Source: Clostridiales bacterium (GTDB lineage: Bacteria; Bacillota_E; Sulfobacillia; Sulfobacillales; JAIMBI01). From it: a DNA stretch of 54,566 bases. Shown here piece after piece: positions 8,249-16,297 of this stretch. The stretch lies in the NCBI GenBank assembly GCA_027318915.1, contig DAHVOH010000014.1, positions 1 to 54,566 on the forward strand, read 5' to 3'. Position numbers and translations under genes: made by a program. The notes under the pieces are model-generated. The model worked only from the letters and a program-made list of their open reading frames with translations. It searched no databases and had not been told where the DNA came from. Every line of letters starts with the position of its first letter. Position 1 is the first letter of the stretch.

Positions 8249-8274
8249 GTACAGGCTGTGTACAAGATCAGTAC
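8249..8274. promoter_or_regulatory. Three GTAC boxes phased at 11 bp
   Basis: GTAC occurs at 8249, 8260 and 8271, each seven bases apart. The first two are part of identical GTGTACA copies. The boxes lie in the untranslated leader of the helix-turn-helix gene, on one face of the helix, and look like an operator array. Confidence 0.45.
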
Positions 8275-8303
8275 GCTATAGGGACAAAACGACTACATGG
8301 CGA

Positions 8304-8341
8304 ATCCTAAGGGGCCGGACGGCGGCTGTCAACTCGTTGAC
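8304..8341 (-). promoter_or_regulatory. Sigma-A promoter with palindrome over the -35 box
   Basis: On the minus strand TTGACA (8327-8332), 17 bases, then TAGGAT (8304-8309). A perfect dyad, GTCAAC-tc-GTTGAC at 8328-8341, covers the -35 box. This promoter should drive the helix-turn-helix gene and divIC; a repressor bound at the dyad would block it. Confidence 0.7.
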
Positions 8342-8695
8342 CCGTTTTTCAACCCGCAAATCGCCAGGGGGCGGGGCGATGTGCCGGGGCCGTCTGATCC
8401 TTGGCTCCTCCGACCCCGAACTCGGAGGGCATCACGGGCACCCACCGGCGGCCGTTGAGCCCGCGGCGGAAGACCTTGCGTTTGGGCAAGCTCGCCGCGC
8501 CCTCGTCGCGCGCACGAAGCCCTTCTGCGGCACGGCCGTCAACAGGCGGACCCGACCCCACCGGAGCCGACGACCTCGCCCATCGCCCCCGGTCCACCTG
8601 ACCGACCGTCGCGGGCCCACAGGGTCAGGAGCAGACCAAAGCGCCTCCCCCGGCCCGGGGGCGCACCTCTCCTTGCCGACGCGAGAAGCCGCTCA
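8342..8695. other. Intergenic region behind the acyl-CoA ligase
   Basis: No coding frame here has a ribosome site or a recognisable protein. The only structure I see is a GC-rich hairpin at about 8641-8665, behind the ligase stop, which on the minus strand runs into TTTGG and may act as a weak terminator. Confidence 0.45.
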
Positions 8696-10195
8696 TCAGT
8701 TCTGTCCGACCGCCTCCCGCAATTGCTGCTGCACGGCCCATCGCTGCACCTTGCCGGTGGGCGACACGGGTAGGGCGGCCACAACCGCAATGTGAGCCGG
8801 CCGCTTGTACGACCCCAGCTGCTCTGCACACAGCCGCTGCAGAGCCGGCACCAAACTGGACGTCGCGGCGCCCGGGCGGGCCACCACGTGAGCCGCCACT
8901 TCTTCTCCGAGCACGGCATGCGGAATTCCCACGACGGCGGCCTGCACCACGTCCGGATGCCGCAACAGCACCTCCTCCACTTCCCGCGGCGCGATCTTTT
9001 GCCCGCCGCGATTGATGAGGTCCCGGGTGCGCCCCGTCAAGTAAAGGAATCCCCGGTCATCCACATACCCTTGGTCGCCCGTGTAGAACCAACCGGCGCG
9101 AAAACTTCGCGAGAGGCCGTGGCCATCGTCCAGATAACCGTCAGTCACCTGCGGGCCTCCGATGCGGACCTCGCCCACGTCGCCCGGTCCCAGCACGTTG
9201 CTCCCCGGATCCACCACCTGGATGCGCGTGGCCACGGGACGTCCCACGGAACCGGCGCGCCGCCGTTCGGGAGCCAGAGGATTCGCGGCGACTTGGCTGG
9301 CCGCCTCGGTCAATCCGTAAGTCTCCAGGACAAGAGGCCCGAAGCGGTCGCGGAAGCGCTCCAGAACGGGGCGGGGAAGGGGAGCGGACGCCGAACGGAC
9401 GAACTTGATGCGGTCGGGCAGAGCGACGGCCGGCTGCTGCACCAGGATGGCAAGAATAGCCGGAACCGCATTCACCCATGTGGCACGGCCCGCATCAATC
9501 ACGGCGCTGAAGTCGCGCGCATGGAATCTGTCGTCCAAGAGCAGGGTCCCGCCCGACAGGAGATGCGCCAACAGACCCACCACCTGCGCGTTGATGTGAA
9601 AAAGCGGCAGGGGCGAGTAGCCCCGGTCCCTGACGGTCAACCCGTGGTGAGCGGCGACGGCTCGAGCCGTGTACAGCAAACGGCCCGCGTCCAGGTGCAC
9701 GGCCTTGGGCGCGCCCGTGGACCCGGAGGTAAAGAGGATGATGCCGCCGTCCGATGCATTTCCCCTCCCGCGCCCGTCGCCCGCCGCCGGGGTCCCGGAC
9801 GGGCCGGCCAACCGGCCGGATGCCACCTGCAGGGTGGGGACGGGCAGGAGCCGGCCGTCGTCAACCACGGCCGCGACCGGCGCCAGCTTCTCGATGACGC
9901 GCACCACCTCGGAGTCCGGCATGGCGGGATTGGCCGGGACCGCCGTGACGCCATGGGCCAGCAGGGCCACGTAGACGATCACAAAATTCAAGCCGTTGGG
10001 CAGCAGCATCAACACCCGGTCACCGGGCCAAATGCCCACCTGCGGCAGCCGTTGGTGCCATTCCTCGACCAGAGCCGCCAAGCGACCGAAAGTGATGCGC
10101 TCGTCGCGCCGCATGTCCCATGCGGCCAGCTGAATCGGGGCGCGCCGAGCCCGGTCGTCCAACACGGCGCGCACCGGGGGCATGATATCGGCCAT
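8696..10195 (-). CDS. AMP-forming acyl-CoA synthetase/ligase
   Basis: A 499-residue adenylate-forming enzyme that should activate a carboxylic acid with ATP and CoA. The P-loop-like motif LFTSGSTGAPK is at 154-164; YGLTEAA, the YTGDQG block and the GRTRDLINRGGQKI hinge follow in order. The catalytic Lys of SPTGK is at 482. Length and motifs fit medium acyl, malonyl/oxalyl or benzoyl-type ligases, and the substrate is not evident. An AGGTGAGG box precedes the ATG. It is set between yabQ and the helix-turn-helix/divIC pair, where Bacillus has no gene. No other fatty-acid genes are near. Confidence 0.87.
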   Translation of the reverse strand: MADIMPPVRAVLDDRARRAPIQLAAWDMRRDERITFGRLAALVEEWHQRLPQVGIWPGDRVLMLLPNGLNFVIVYVALLAHGVTAVPANPAMPDSEVVRVIEKLAPVAAVVDDGRLLPVPTLQVASGRLAGPSGTPAAGDGRGRGNASDGGIILFTSGSTGAPKAVHLDAGRLLYTARAVAAHHGLTVRDRGYSPLPLFHINAQVVGLLAHLLSGGTLLLDDRFHARDFSAVIDAGRATWVNAVPAILAILVQQPAVALPDRIKFVRSASAPLPRPVLERFRDRFGPLVLETYGLTEAASQVAANPLAPERRRAGSVGRPVATRIQVVDPGSNVLGPGDVGEVRIGGPQVTDGYLDDGHGLSRSFRAGWFYTGDQGYVDDRGFLYLTGRTRDLINRGGQKIAPREVEEVLLRHPDVVQAAVVGIPHAVLGEEVAAHVVARPGAATSSLVPALQRLCAEQLGSYKRPAHIAVVAALPVSPTGKVQRWAVQQQLREAVGQN

Positions 10196-10333
10196 GTCCT
10201 CACCTCGTGCGTTTCAAGCTTTGCCCAGCATATCCGCGGCCGGCGCGAGGGGGGTCAAGAAAAGCGCAAGCTTTGCTAAGGACCGCCTGAAGTTTGGATG
10301 TCGGAGGGGGGCTGCCGTACGCGCGCCGGGCGA

Positions 10334-10762
10334 TTACCGCCGGCGCCGGGCACGGGCCCACACGTCGCCGGGGACGCCGGCCAGCCGGCGGCCCGCCTGC
10401 AGGAGCCCTGTGCCCGCCCAGAAAAACGGCTCGGCCGCCCAGCGGCAGCCCCGGCAGGCGGCGCGATTGCCGAACCGCAGCGCGCTCTGGGCCAGCGGGG
10501 CGCCCAATCCGCGCCACACGGCATACCCGAGGGCCAGCCCCAGCAGGGACCACAGACGCAGTTCACCCCAGTTGGACAGCGCCAAGGCCGCCACCACGAC
10601 GGCGGCGCCCAAGAGCGGCACCAGCAGATCGCTCACATCGTGCCATCCGCGCCGAAAGCGCAGCACCCGCAAGTGGGCCGCGTAGGCCGTCTCCATCAGC
10701 CCCAGGACGATGCCGGCCAACACCATCCACGCCAGCTGCCACAACGCGTCTTGGGCGCTCAC
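10334..10762 (-). CDS. yabQ: Spore cortex biosynthesis protein YabQ
   Basis: A 142-residue membrane protein needed for spore cortex formation in Bacillus. It has hydrophobic helices at about 5-25, 45-62 and 65-85, then a basic tail ending in RARRRR. The GTG start lies one base after the yabP stop, so translation is coupled. An ATG is not available near the expected N-terminus, which in the family begins a few residues before the first membrane segment (here QDALWQLAWMVLAG). Sequence similarity in this family is low; the call leans on membrane topology and the yabP neighbour. Confidence 0.78.
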   Translation of the reverse strand: MSAQDALWQLAWMVLAGIVLGLMETAYAAHLRVLRFRRGWHDVSDLLVPLLGAAVVVAALALSNWGELRLWSLLGLALGYAVWRGLGAPLAQSALRFGNRAACRGCRWAAEPFFWAGTGLLQAGRRLAGVPGDVWARARRRR

Positions 10763-10763
10763 C

Positions 10764-11042
10764 CTAGCCCCAGAGCTTCTTCCAGAGGCGCTCCCGGTCG
10801 CGGGGGCCGGACCCGTGGGTGTAGACCAGACTGTCGACGTCACCCTGAGCACTGAAATGTCCCTGATCCAGGTCCAGCAGCTGAATGTGGAGACCCTTGC
10901 CGCGAATCGTCAGCACACCCATGTGCGTGGCCAGGACGATGCTGCCTTCATTGAAGCTGTGGACCTGCCGCACCCCGTCCACCACGATGTCGCGCCGCTG
11001 GACCAGCTGAAGCATATGTTGCTGTGGCGCACCGTCCGGCAC
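10764..11042 (-). CDS. yabP: Sporulation protein YabP
   Basis: A 92-residue protein of the YabP/YqfC family. The core, from HMLQLVQRRDIVVDGVR through FNEGSIVLATHMGVLTIRGKGL to LDLDQG, is typical: short beta strands with the LTIRG element near residue 45. It acts in the mother cell during spore coat or cortex formation. The GTG start follows a GGGGGCGATGAG leader. A sigma-E-like promoter lies just upstream, which fits the mother-cell role. It is followed by yabQ with one base between them and preceded by the S4 protein gene. Confidence 0.85.
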   Translation of the reverse strand: MPDGAPQQHMLQLVQRRDIVVDGVRQVHSFNEGSIVLATHMGVLTIRGKGLHIQLLDLDQGHFSAQGDVDSLVYTHGSGPRDRERLWKKLWG

Positions 11043-11074
11043 CTCATCGCCCCCGCTCTCCTGCCTCTCCAGGA

Positions 11075-11102
11075 AACCTATGCGGGGCCACGACGACTAT
11101 GC
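11075..11102 (-). promoter_or_regulatory. Putative sigma-E promoter of yabP-yabQ
   Basis: On the minus strand GCATAGT (11096-11102) is followed after 13 bases by CATAGGTT (11075-11082). The -35 fits the sigma-E pattern KMATATT in six of seven positions. The -10 shares CATA and the last T with CATACAnT. The spacer is one base short of usual. Confidence 0.42.
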
Positions 11103-11117
11103 GGAGACGGCGTCGGA

Positions 11118-11369
11118 TCACCGCTCCGGGTCCACCACGCGATACAAATCCGCCGCGTCGCGGGCGGCGACATGCTCCCGCACATCCACCACCTCCACCG
11201 CCAAGCGCCCACGCGGCAGGTCCAGGACCAAGCGGTCGCCCACCGCCACCGGCGTGGCCGGTTTGGCGACGCGCCCATTCACGCTGACGCGGCCTTCTTC
11301 CACCATCGCCTTGCTCACCGTGCGGCGCTTAATGAGGCGGCTGACCTGCAGAAACTTATCCAGTCGCAT
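11118..11369 (-). CDS. rqcP: S4-domain RNA-binding protein RqcP/YabO
   Basis: An 83-residue protein that is almost only an S4 domain (MRLDKFLQVSRLIKRRT, then VEEGRVSVNGRVAKPATPV, then GDRLVLDL). In Bacillus, RqcP works with RqcH in adding alanine tails to stalled nascent chains on large ribosomal subunits. The ATG at 11369 has a GAGGGGAGAGG box. The frame continues upstream through the terminator hairpin of the HU gene and is not used there. Gene order mazG, (HU), rqcP, yabP, yabQ agrees with Bacillus apart from the HU gene. Confidence 0.88.
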   Translation of the reverse strand: MRLDKFLQVSRLIKRRTVSKAMVEEGRVSVNGRVAKPATPVAVGDRLVLDLPRGRLAVEVVDVREHVAARDAADLYRVVDPER

Positions 11370-11420
11370 GCGCCTCTCCCCTCGCCTGCCGCCGGTTCGG
11401 CCCGTTCGCCCCGGATGCGA

Positions 11421-11447
11421 CAAAACCAGGCCGGCGGCCTGGTTTTG
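11421..11447 (-). terminator. Terminator hairpin behind HU
   Basis: A perfect 12-bp stem (CAAAACCAGGCC / GGCCTGGTTTTG) with a three-base loop. It lies 12 bases after the HU stop codon. The T-run is part of the stem, as in many bidirectional terminators. Confidence 0.7.
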
Positions 11448-11459
11448 CGGCATGACGCC

Positions 11460-11735
11460 TTACTTGCTGATGGAGTCCTTCAAAGCCTTCCCGGCCTTGA
11501 ACGCGGGAACCTTGCTGGCCTTGATGCGCAAGGTGGCACCGGTCCGGGGATTCCGGCCGCTCCGTGCCGCCCGAGTCCTGACCTCGAATGTGCCGAAGCC
11601 TACCAGCGACACTTTGTCTCCCTTGGTCAGGGCACCCTCGATGGAATCCACCACGGCATTCACGGCCTTCTCGGCGTCTTTCTTGGTCAGACCGGCGCGC
11701 TCGGCCACGTCGGCAACCAATTCCGCCTTGTTCAT
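11460..11735 (-). CDS. hup: Nucleoid protein HU
   Basis: A 91-residue histone-like protein that bends DNA as a dimer. The whole family pattern is present: [19 protein letters not shown], the [12 protein letters not shown] strand, the RSGRNPRTG tip of the DNA-binding arm with its proline, and [16 protein letters not shown] at the end. An AAGGAGGG box precedes the ATG. A TATACT on the minus strand at 11838-11843 may be its -10 box, but no good -35 is seen. HU sits in this same neighbourhood in several Firmicutes. Confidence 0.97.
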   Translation of the reverse strand: MNKAELVADVAERAGLTKKDAEKAVNAVVDSIEGALTKGDKVSLVGFGTFEVRTRAARSGRNPRTGATLRIKASKVPAFKAGKALKDSISK

Positions 11736-11869
11736 CCGAACCCTCCTTAGCTTGTTTAGCTGGTTCAGCGACTTTCGATCCCTGAGGATGGTGCGGCGAC
11801 TCCTTGGAGAAAAGCCCCACGCCGACCACTATTCGCCAGTATACCCGGAAATCCTTTATCCATAGCGTT

Positions 11870-12700
11870 TTAGGCGTGTTTTTGCAGGCGGCGAATCGCC
11901 TCCCACAGCACCCATTCCGCCTCTTGATGCCAGCGCCGCGCCTGCGTCACCCCCGCCCACATCCACTCGGCCAATAGGCGCGCCTCCGCACCGGGTTCCG
12001 CCGCACCCTGAGCTTCCAACTCGCGCCGCCAGACCTCCCAGTGCGTGCCTGCCGGCTGCACACCCCGTTTGGCGGCTCGGCTGGCCGCCATCAACGCCGG
12101 CATGACCGATTCGTCGCCCAATCCGTGGTGCGGCTCCGCCGCCTTCCAGGACTCCCATCGCGCCAGCACGTCCGCGCCGCTGGCCACGCGCTCGCCGCCA
12201 AACACATGGGGGTGCCTGCGGACCAGTTTCTGCGCCTGCGCCTGGACCACGCCCTCGAAGTCGAAGCGTCCCGAACGCGCCGCCAGCGCGGATTGAAACA
12301 CCACCTGCAGCAGGACGTCCCCCAGCTCGTCCTGCGTCAGATCCCAGTCCTCGTCCAGAATGGCGGCCGCCGCTTCGTAGGCTTCGTCCAGCAGGTACCG
12401 AATCAACGTCCGGGGCGTCTGCTCCCGGTCCCACGGACAACCCTGCGGGTCCAGCAGGCGCCGCATCACATACAAAAGCGGGCCAGCCCCCGTCGGATTG
12501 GCGGGCAGCCGGGCACTGTCGCCCGGCCGGAGCGGAGGCCCGCTGACAAAGTCGTCCCACCGCACGATCTCGACGTCACGGCCGCGCCGCCGCTCCACCA
12601 AAGCATCCGGGGGAAACCAGGTGTGACGGTTGAGGGTCGCGGGCTCCAACGGCCCCTCCACCCAAAACCCCTCGCGCTCGGCCACATAGACGAACCCCAT
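11870..12700 (-). CDS. mazG: MazG-family nucleoside triphosphate pyrophosphohydrolase
   Basis: A 276-residue enzyme that should hydrolyse NTPs or dNTPs to monophosphates. The MazG core lies at about 76-190: RLLDPQGCPWDREQTPRTL (81-99), then LLDEAYE and the QDELGDVLLQVVF block with Glu125 and Asp128 as metal ligands, then RRHPHVFG. Bacillus YabN has a methyltransferase-like domain in front; here the first 75 residues are different and short, and I do not recognise them. The C-terminal 80 residues are helical. The ATG is preceded by GCGGAG repeats. It follows hemL and precedes HU. Confidence 0.87.
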   Translation of the reverse strand: MGFVYVAEREGFWVEGPLEPATLNRHTWFPPDALVERRRGRDVEIVRWDDFVSGPPLRPGDSARLPANPTGAGPLLYVMRRLLDPQGCPWDREQTPRTLIRYLLDEAYEAAAAILDEDWDLTQDELGDVLLQVVFQSALAARSGRFDFEGVVQAQAQKLVRRHPHVFGGERVASGADVLARWESWKAAEPHHGLGDESVMPALMAASRAAKRGVQPAGTHWEVWRRELEAQGAAEPGAEARLLAEWMWAGVTQARRWHQEAEWVLWEAIRRLQKHA

Positions 12701-12766
12701 GACTCCGCTCCGCCCTTCTCCGCTCGGATTGCCGCGTCCGCCGTCGGCCGCGCTCGGTGTGATGGG

Positions 12767-14059
12767 TCAAGCGCCCACCGCGGCAAAGGCCTCTTCGGTC
12801 ACCGCCAGCGTGCCGTCGATATCCGCCTCGCGATGGGCCGCCGACACAAACCAGCATTCGAGGCGGCTCGGCGCCAGGTACACGCCCCCGGCCAACGCCG
12901 CCCGGTAAAAGCGGGCAAATCGGCCGGCGTCGGAGCGGAGCGCCGTCTCATAGTCGCGGACCGGTGCGGACGAAAAAAACAGGGTGAACATGCCGCCCAA
13001 GCGGTTCACCTGCACGGGCAGGCCGCGTTTGTGGGCCTGACGGCGGAGACCGTCCTCCAAACGGGCGCCCAACCGCTCCATTTCCGGGTAGGGATTTGTC
13101 TCCCGGAGAACCTCCAACAGAGCCAGCCCGGCCGCCGACGACAACGGGTTGCCGGCCAGCGTCCCCGCCTGATAGGCCGAACCCAGCGGCGCGACACGCT
13201 CCATGATCTCGGCCCGGCCGCCGTAGGCGCCCGCCGGCAGGCCGCCGCCCATCACCTTGCCGAAACAGTACAGATCCGGCAGCACGCCGAGGCGGGAGGC
13301 GACCGGCCCATAGTGAAAGCGAAACGCGGTGATCACTTCGTCAAAAATCAGCACGGCCCCCGTCTCGCGGCACAGACCCCGCAGGGCGGGCAGAAAGTCC
13401 GGATCCGGCACCACCAACCCCATGTTGCCCTCCACGGGCTCGACCAGGATGGCGGCGATGGCGTCCGGGCGCTCCGCCAACAAGCGCCGCACGGGCTCCA
13501 CCTGGTTGTAGGGCAGCACCACGATATCCTGCAGAACGCCGGCGGGAATGCCGCCGCTGCCCGCCAGTCCGACCGTGCCCACGCCCGATCCGGCATTCAC
13601 CAGCATGGCGTCGCTGTGGCCATGGTACGCCCCCTGAAACTTTACGACGCAGGAGCGGCCCGTGTAGGCTCGGGCCAAGCGCACGGCGGACATCACGGCT
13701 TCGGTTCCGGTGGTCACCAGGCGGACGCGTTCCAGGCCCGGAACCGCCCGGGTCAGCTCCTCGGCCAGTTCAATCTCCAGCGGGTGCGGCGCGCCCGTCA
13801 GGGTTCCCGCGGCCGCTTGGGCGCAAATGGCGGCGGTGACGCGCGGGTGCGCGTGACCGAGAAGGAGAGGGCCGTAGGCCGCTTGATAGTCCCAATACCG
13901 GCGTCCCTCGACGTCATAGAGATAAGGGCCCTCGCCCCGCGCCATGACCGGCGGCACTCCCCCGCCCACACCCTTGAACGCCCGGGCGGGCGAGTTGACG
14001 CCCCCCGGAATAATGCGCTCGGCGCGCTGAAACCAGTCTGCGGACGAATCCCGTGCCAT
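12767..14059 (-). CDS. hemL: Glutamate-1-semialdehyde 2,1-aminomutase
   Basis: A 430-residue PLP enzyme that makes 5-aminolevulinate for heme. It starts with the family pattern RIIPGGVNSPARAFKGVGG, and has the PLP-phosphate loop TTGTEAVMSAVRLAR (116-130), Asp240 in FDEVITAFR, and the Schiff-base Lys268 in CFGKVMGGGLPAG. Length is normal. No other heme gene is close, so it has been moved away from the usual hem cluster. GAGAGGGTGG precedes the ATG. The mazG gene follows after 66 bases. Confidence 0.95.
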   Translation of the reverse strand: MARDSSADWFQRAERIIPGGVNSPARAFKGVGGGVPPVMARGEGPYLYDVEGRRYWDYQAAYGPLLLGHAHPRVTAAICAQAAAGTLTGAPHPLEIELAEELTRAVPGLERVRLVTTGTEAVMSAVRLARAYTGRSCVVKFQGAYHGHSDAMLVNAGSGVGTVGLAGSGGIPAGVLQDIVVLPYNQVEPVRRLLAERPDAIAAILVEPVEGNMGLVVPDPDFLPALRGLCRETGAVLIFDEVITAFRFHYGPVASRLGVLPDLYCFGKVMGGGLPAGAYGGRAEIMERVAPLGSAYQAGTLAGNPLSSAAGLALLEVLRETNPYPEMERLGARLEDGLRRQAHKRGLPVQVNRLGGMFTLFFSSAPVRDYETALRSDAGRFARFYRAALAGGVYLAPSRLECWFVSAAHREADIDGTLAVTEEAFAAVGA

Positions 14060-14152
14060 CCGCCACCCTCTCTTCCTCGCCGCGATCCGCCTCCACCCAG
14101 GGACGAACCGGCGCGCATGAATTATCGCCGCGAACCCGGGAGCCGGCGGTGA

Positions 14153-14476
14153 TCAAGGCGCCGGGGAATAGTCCGTAAGGCGCAGGATGCGGTTTTCGAT
14201 GCGGGCGACTAACGGCCCGTTCTTCTCGGTCTCGGCGCGTGCCGCGATCCATCCCGGATCGCTTTGAAAGGCGCTCCAGCGCCGGTCGCGATCCGCCAGG
14301 TCCTCATAGCGCAACAGGTACTGGAGGCGGTCGTTCGCTCCGATGGTCTCCTCGAAGAACGCCACCACATGAATCCCGTACTGCTCGAAATAGCCCCGCG
14401 TGATCTCTCGGAACCGCCGATGCAGGTCGGGCATGCGGCCCGGCATCGCCACGTAGGTTCGCCATTCATAGATCAT
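14153..14476 (-). CDS. NIPSNAP-family protein
   Basis: A 107-residue single-domain protein of the NIPSNAP type (dimeric ferredoxin-like fold). It begins MIYEWRTYVAMPGRM, as is usual for the family, and carries FEETIGANDRLQYLLRYEDLADRDRRW in the centre. The biochemical role of bacterial members is not established. The ATG at 14476 has GGGGAGG ten bases upstream and lies inside the 3' end of panE, so both are likely translated together. Its presence in the pantothenate unit does not by itself assign a role. Confidence 0.78.
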   Translation of the reverse strand: MIYEWRTYVAMPGRMPDLHRRFREITRGYFEQYGIHVVAFFEETIGANDRLQYLLRYEDLADRDRRWSAFQSDPGWIAARAETEKNGPLVARIENRILRLTDYSPAP

Positions 14477-15425
14477 CCTGTGTCGCCTCCCCGGCATGAC
14501 TGTACAACAGCCGCGCCTGCATCAGATGATAGAGGGCCTCGTTGGCCGGCATGCGCACGCCGAGCTCCCGTCCTCGACGAAGCACCTCGCCGGTGATGGC
14601 GTCCAATTCGGTGGGCCGGCCCGCCAGCACATCCTCCAGCATCGAGCACCGGTTGGACGCGGTTTGTGCCAAGGTCGCCATCACCAACGAAAACAAATCG
14701 GGCCGCAGGGAAATCCCGGACCGGTCGGCCACCTGCCTCACTTCATCCACGGCGGCCCGCATCAGCCAGTGCCACGACGCGGCCGCTCCGAGCTGCCCGT
14801 TCGTCAAGCCCATCACCGTCGCCAGGGGGTTGACGGCGGCATTCACGGCCGCTTTCGTCCAGAGGGCACGGTGGCCGTCGTCCACACTGACCGCGCCCAA
14901 TCCCGCGCGCCGCAGGTGCGACGCCCAAGACTCCGCCAGCGATCGCCCGGCGGGGTGCAGCGGCCCTACCAAGGTGTCGCCGGTTCCCGCTTGGCGGACC
15001 CGCGCCGGGCCCAGGCGCGCCGCTCCAATCGGCGTCGCCGCCGCCACCACCCGCTCCGGCCCGAAAAAATCGGCCAGCAGCCGCGCGGCCACCAGTCCAT
15101 TTTGAATGGTGACGACGGCTGCCGCCCGCAGCGCCTCGGGCCAGCCCGCCAGCACCGACGGCACATGATGGCTTTTCACCGCCATCAATATCCAATCGGC
15201 TTCGCCGCCGCCGTGCCCGAACGGCCGGGCCCGCGCCACCCGCTCCGTCCACGTCCGGCCCTCGTGTTCCACCGTGATGCCGCACGCGTTGACGGCGTCC
15301 GCCTGCTCCGGCCCGTGGGTCAGGACGGTCACGCGGTGACCGCCATGGGACAAGTACGCGGCCAGCACCAAGCCCATGGCGCCTGCCCCCACCACCATCA
15401 CGGAATCGCCGTGCCCATGCGTCAC
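14466..15425 (-). CDS. panE: 2-dehydropantoate 2-reductase
   Basis: A 319-residue NADPH-dependent enzyme that reduces ketopantoate to pantoate. The Rossmann motif VGAGAMG (12-18), the VKSHH block, the VTIQNGL segment and the conserved LWTKAAVNAAVNPLATVMG helix with the catalytic Lys are visible. The C-terminal RPTELDAITGEVLRRG segment with the acidic catalytic residue is also intact. It overlaps panC by four bases (ATGA), and NIPSNAP overlaps its end. Together with panB and panC it gives all steps from ketoisovalerate to pantothenate except beta-alanine supply. Confidence 0.92.
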   Translation of the reverse strand: MTHGHGDSVMVVGAGAMGLVLAAYLSHGGHRVTVLTHGPEQADAVNACGITVEHEGRTWTERVARARPFGHGGGEADWILMAVKSHHVPSVLAGWPEALRAAAVVTIQNGLVAARLLADFFGPERVVAAATPIGAARLGPARVRQAGTGDTLVGPLHPAGRSLAESWASHLRRAGLGAVSVDDGHRALWTKAAVNAAVNPLATVMGLTNGQLGAAASWHWLMRAAVDEVRQVADRSGISLRPDLFSLVMATLAQTASNRCSMLEDVLAGRPTELDAITGEVLRRGRELGVRMPANEALYHLMQARLLYSHAGEATQDDL

Positions 15426-16297
15426 GGCACAATCTCCTCCACGTCATCGTCCCGAACCTCCACCGCCACATTGTCCAACAGCCGCGCATGGGCAAGGCGT
15501 GCCGCGATCAAAAGCGCCAGCCTGCCCTCGGCCACCTCGGGCGCCGTCAGGGTGGGCAGGCTGCGCACGGTGACGTATTGGGGACTCAATCCGGGCACAT
15601 CGGTCAAGACGTCGGCCATGGCGCGTTCGACCCGAAAGGGGTCCCGCTGTCCGCGTCTCAAGGTGGCCAACCCTTCCTGCAGCGCCTGGTACAGGCGGCC
15701 GGCCACGGTCCGTTCATCGGGGTCCAGGTAGCTGTTGCGGGAACTCATGGCCAGGCCGTCGGGCTCCCGGACGGTCGGCACCGCCACGATGGACACCGGC
15801 AGGTTCAAGTCCTGGACAAGCCGGCGCACGACCAGGAGCTGTTGAAGGTCCTTCTGCCCGAAGCTGGCAACGTCCGGACGGACGATGTTGAACAGCTTGG
15901 TGACCACCGTGGCCACACCCTGCAGGTGCGTCGGCCGGATCGCTCCCTCCAGGATGGCGGACAGCGACGTCACCTCCACCGTCGTCTCCGCCGGTGTGGG
16001 ATACATTTCGTCCACGTCCGGGGCAAACAAGGCGGCGACCCCCGCTTGTTCGGCCAGCCGGGCATCGCGCGCCAAGTCCCGGGGATAGCGCGAATAGTCT
16101 TCCCCGGGTCCGAATTGCAGCGGGTTGACGAACACGCTGAGCACCACCTCATCCACCCAGGACAAAAGCGCCTTCACGTGACTCAAATGGCCTTCGTGAA
16201 GGTAGCCCAGCGTCGGGACCAAGCCCACTCGTTGGCCGCGGCGGTGCCTCTCATCCACCCACGCCGAGATCTCGGCGATGCGGCTAGTCTTCCACAT
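15422..16297 (-). CDS. panC: Pantothenate synthetase
   Basis: A 291-residue ATP-dependent ligase joining pantoate and beta-alanine. The nucleotidyl-transfer motif PTLGYLHEGHL (28-38, with both His), the FVNPLQFGPGEDYSRYPR block, FGQKDLQQL and the KMSKS-like MSSRNSYL are all present. The ATG at 16297 overlaps the end of panB by 14 bases. The frame goes on upstream inside panB without support. Length fits the family. Confidence 0.94.
   Translation of the reverse strand: MWKTSRIAEISAWVDERHRRGQRVGLVPTLGYLHEGHLSHVKALLSWVDEVVLSVFVNPLQFGPGEDYSRYPRDLARDARLAEQAGVAALFAPDVDEMYPTPAETTVEVTSLSAILEGAIRPTHLQGVATVVTKLFNIVRPDVASFGQKDLQQLLVVRRLVQDLNLPVSIVAVPTVREPDGLAMSSRNSYLDPDERTVAGRLYQALQEGLATLRRGQRDPFRVERAMADVLTDVPGLSPQYVTVRSLPTLTAPEVAEGRLALLIAARLAHARLLDNVAVEVRDDDVEEIVP

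Noticed and set aside
8349..8597. An 82-codon minus-strand frame between the HTH gene and the acyl-CoA ligase
   Set aside because: No ribosome site, no family likeness, composition as expected from random high-G+C DNA.
10205..10258. TTGACC...TATGCT in front of the acyl-CoA ligase as a promoter
   Set aside because: The spacer would be 20 bases, too long for a normal sigma-A promoter.
12041..14152. A 703-codon plus-strand frame across mazG and hemL
   Set aside because: It lies antisense to two clear enzymes and is Arg/His/Pro-rich, as expected from the reverse frame of a high-G+C gene; no ribosome site.
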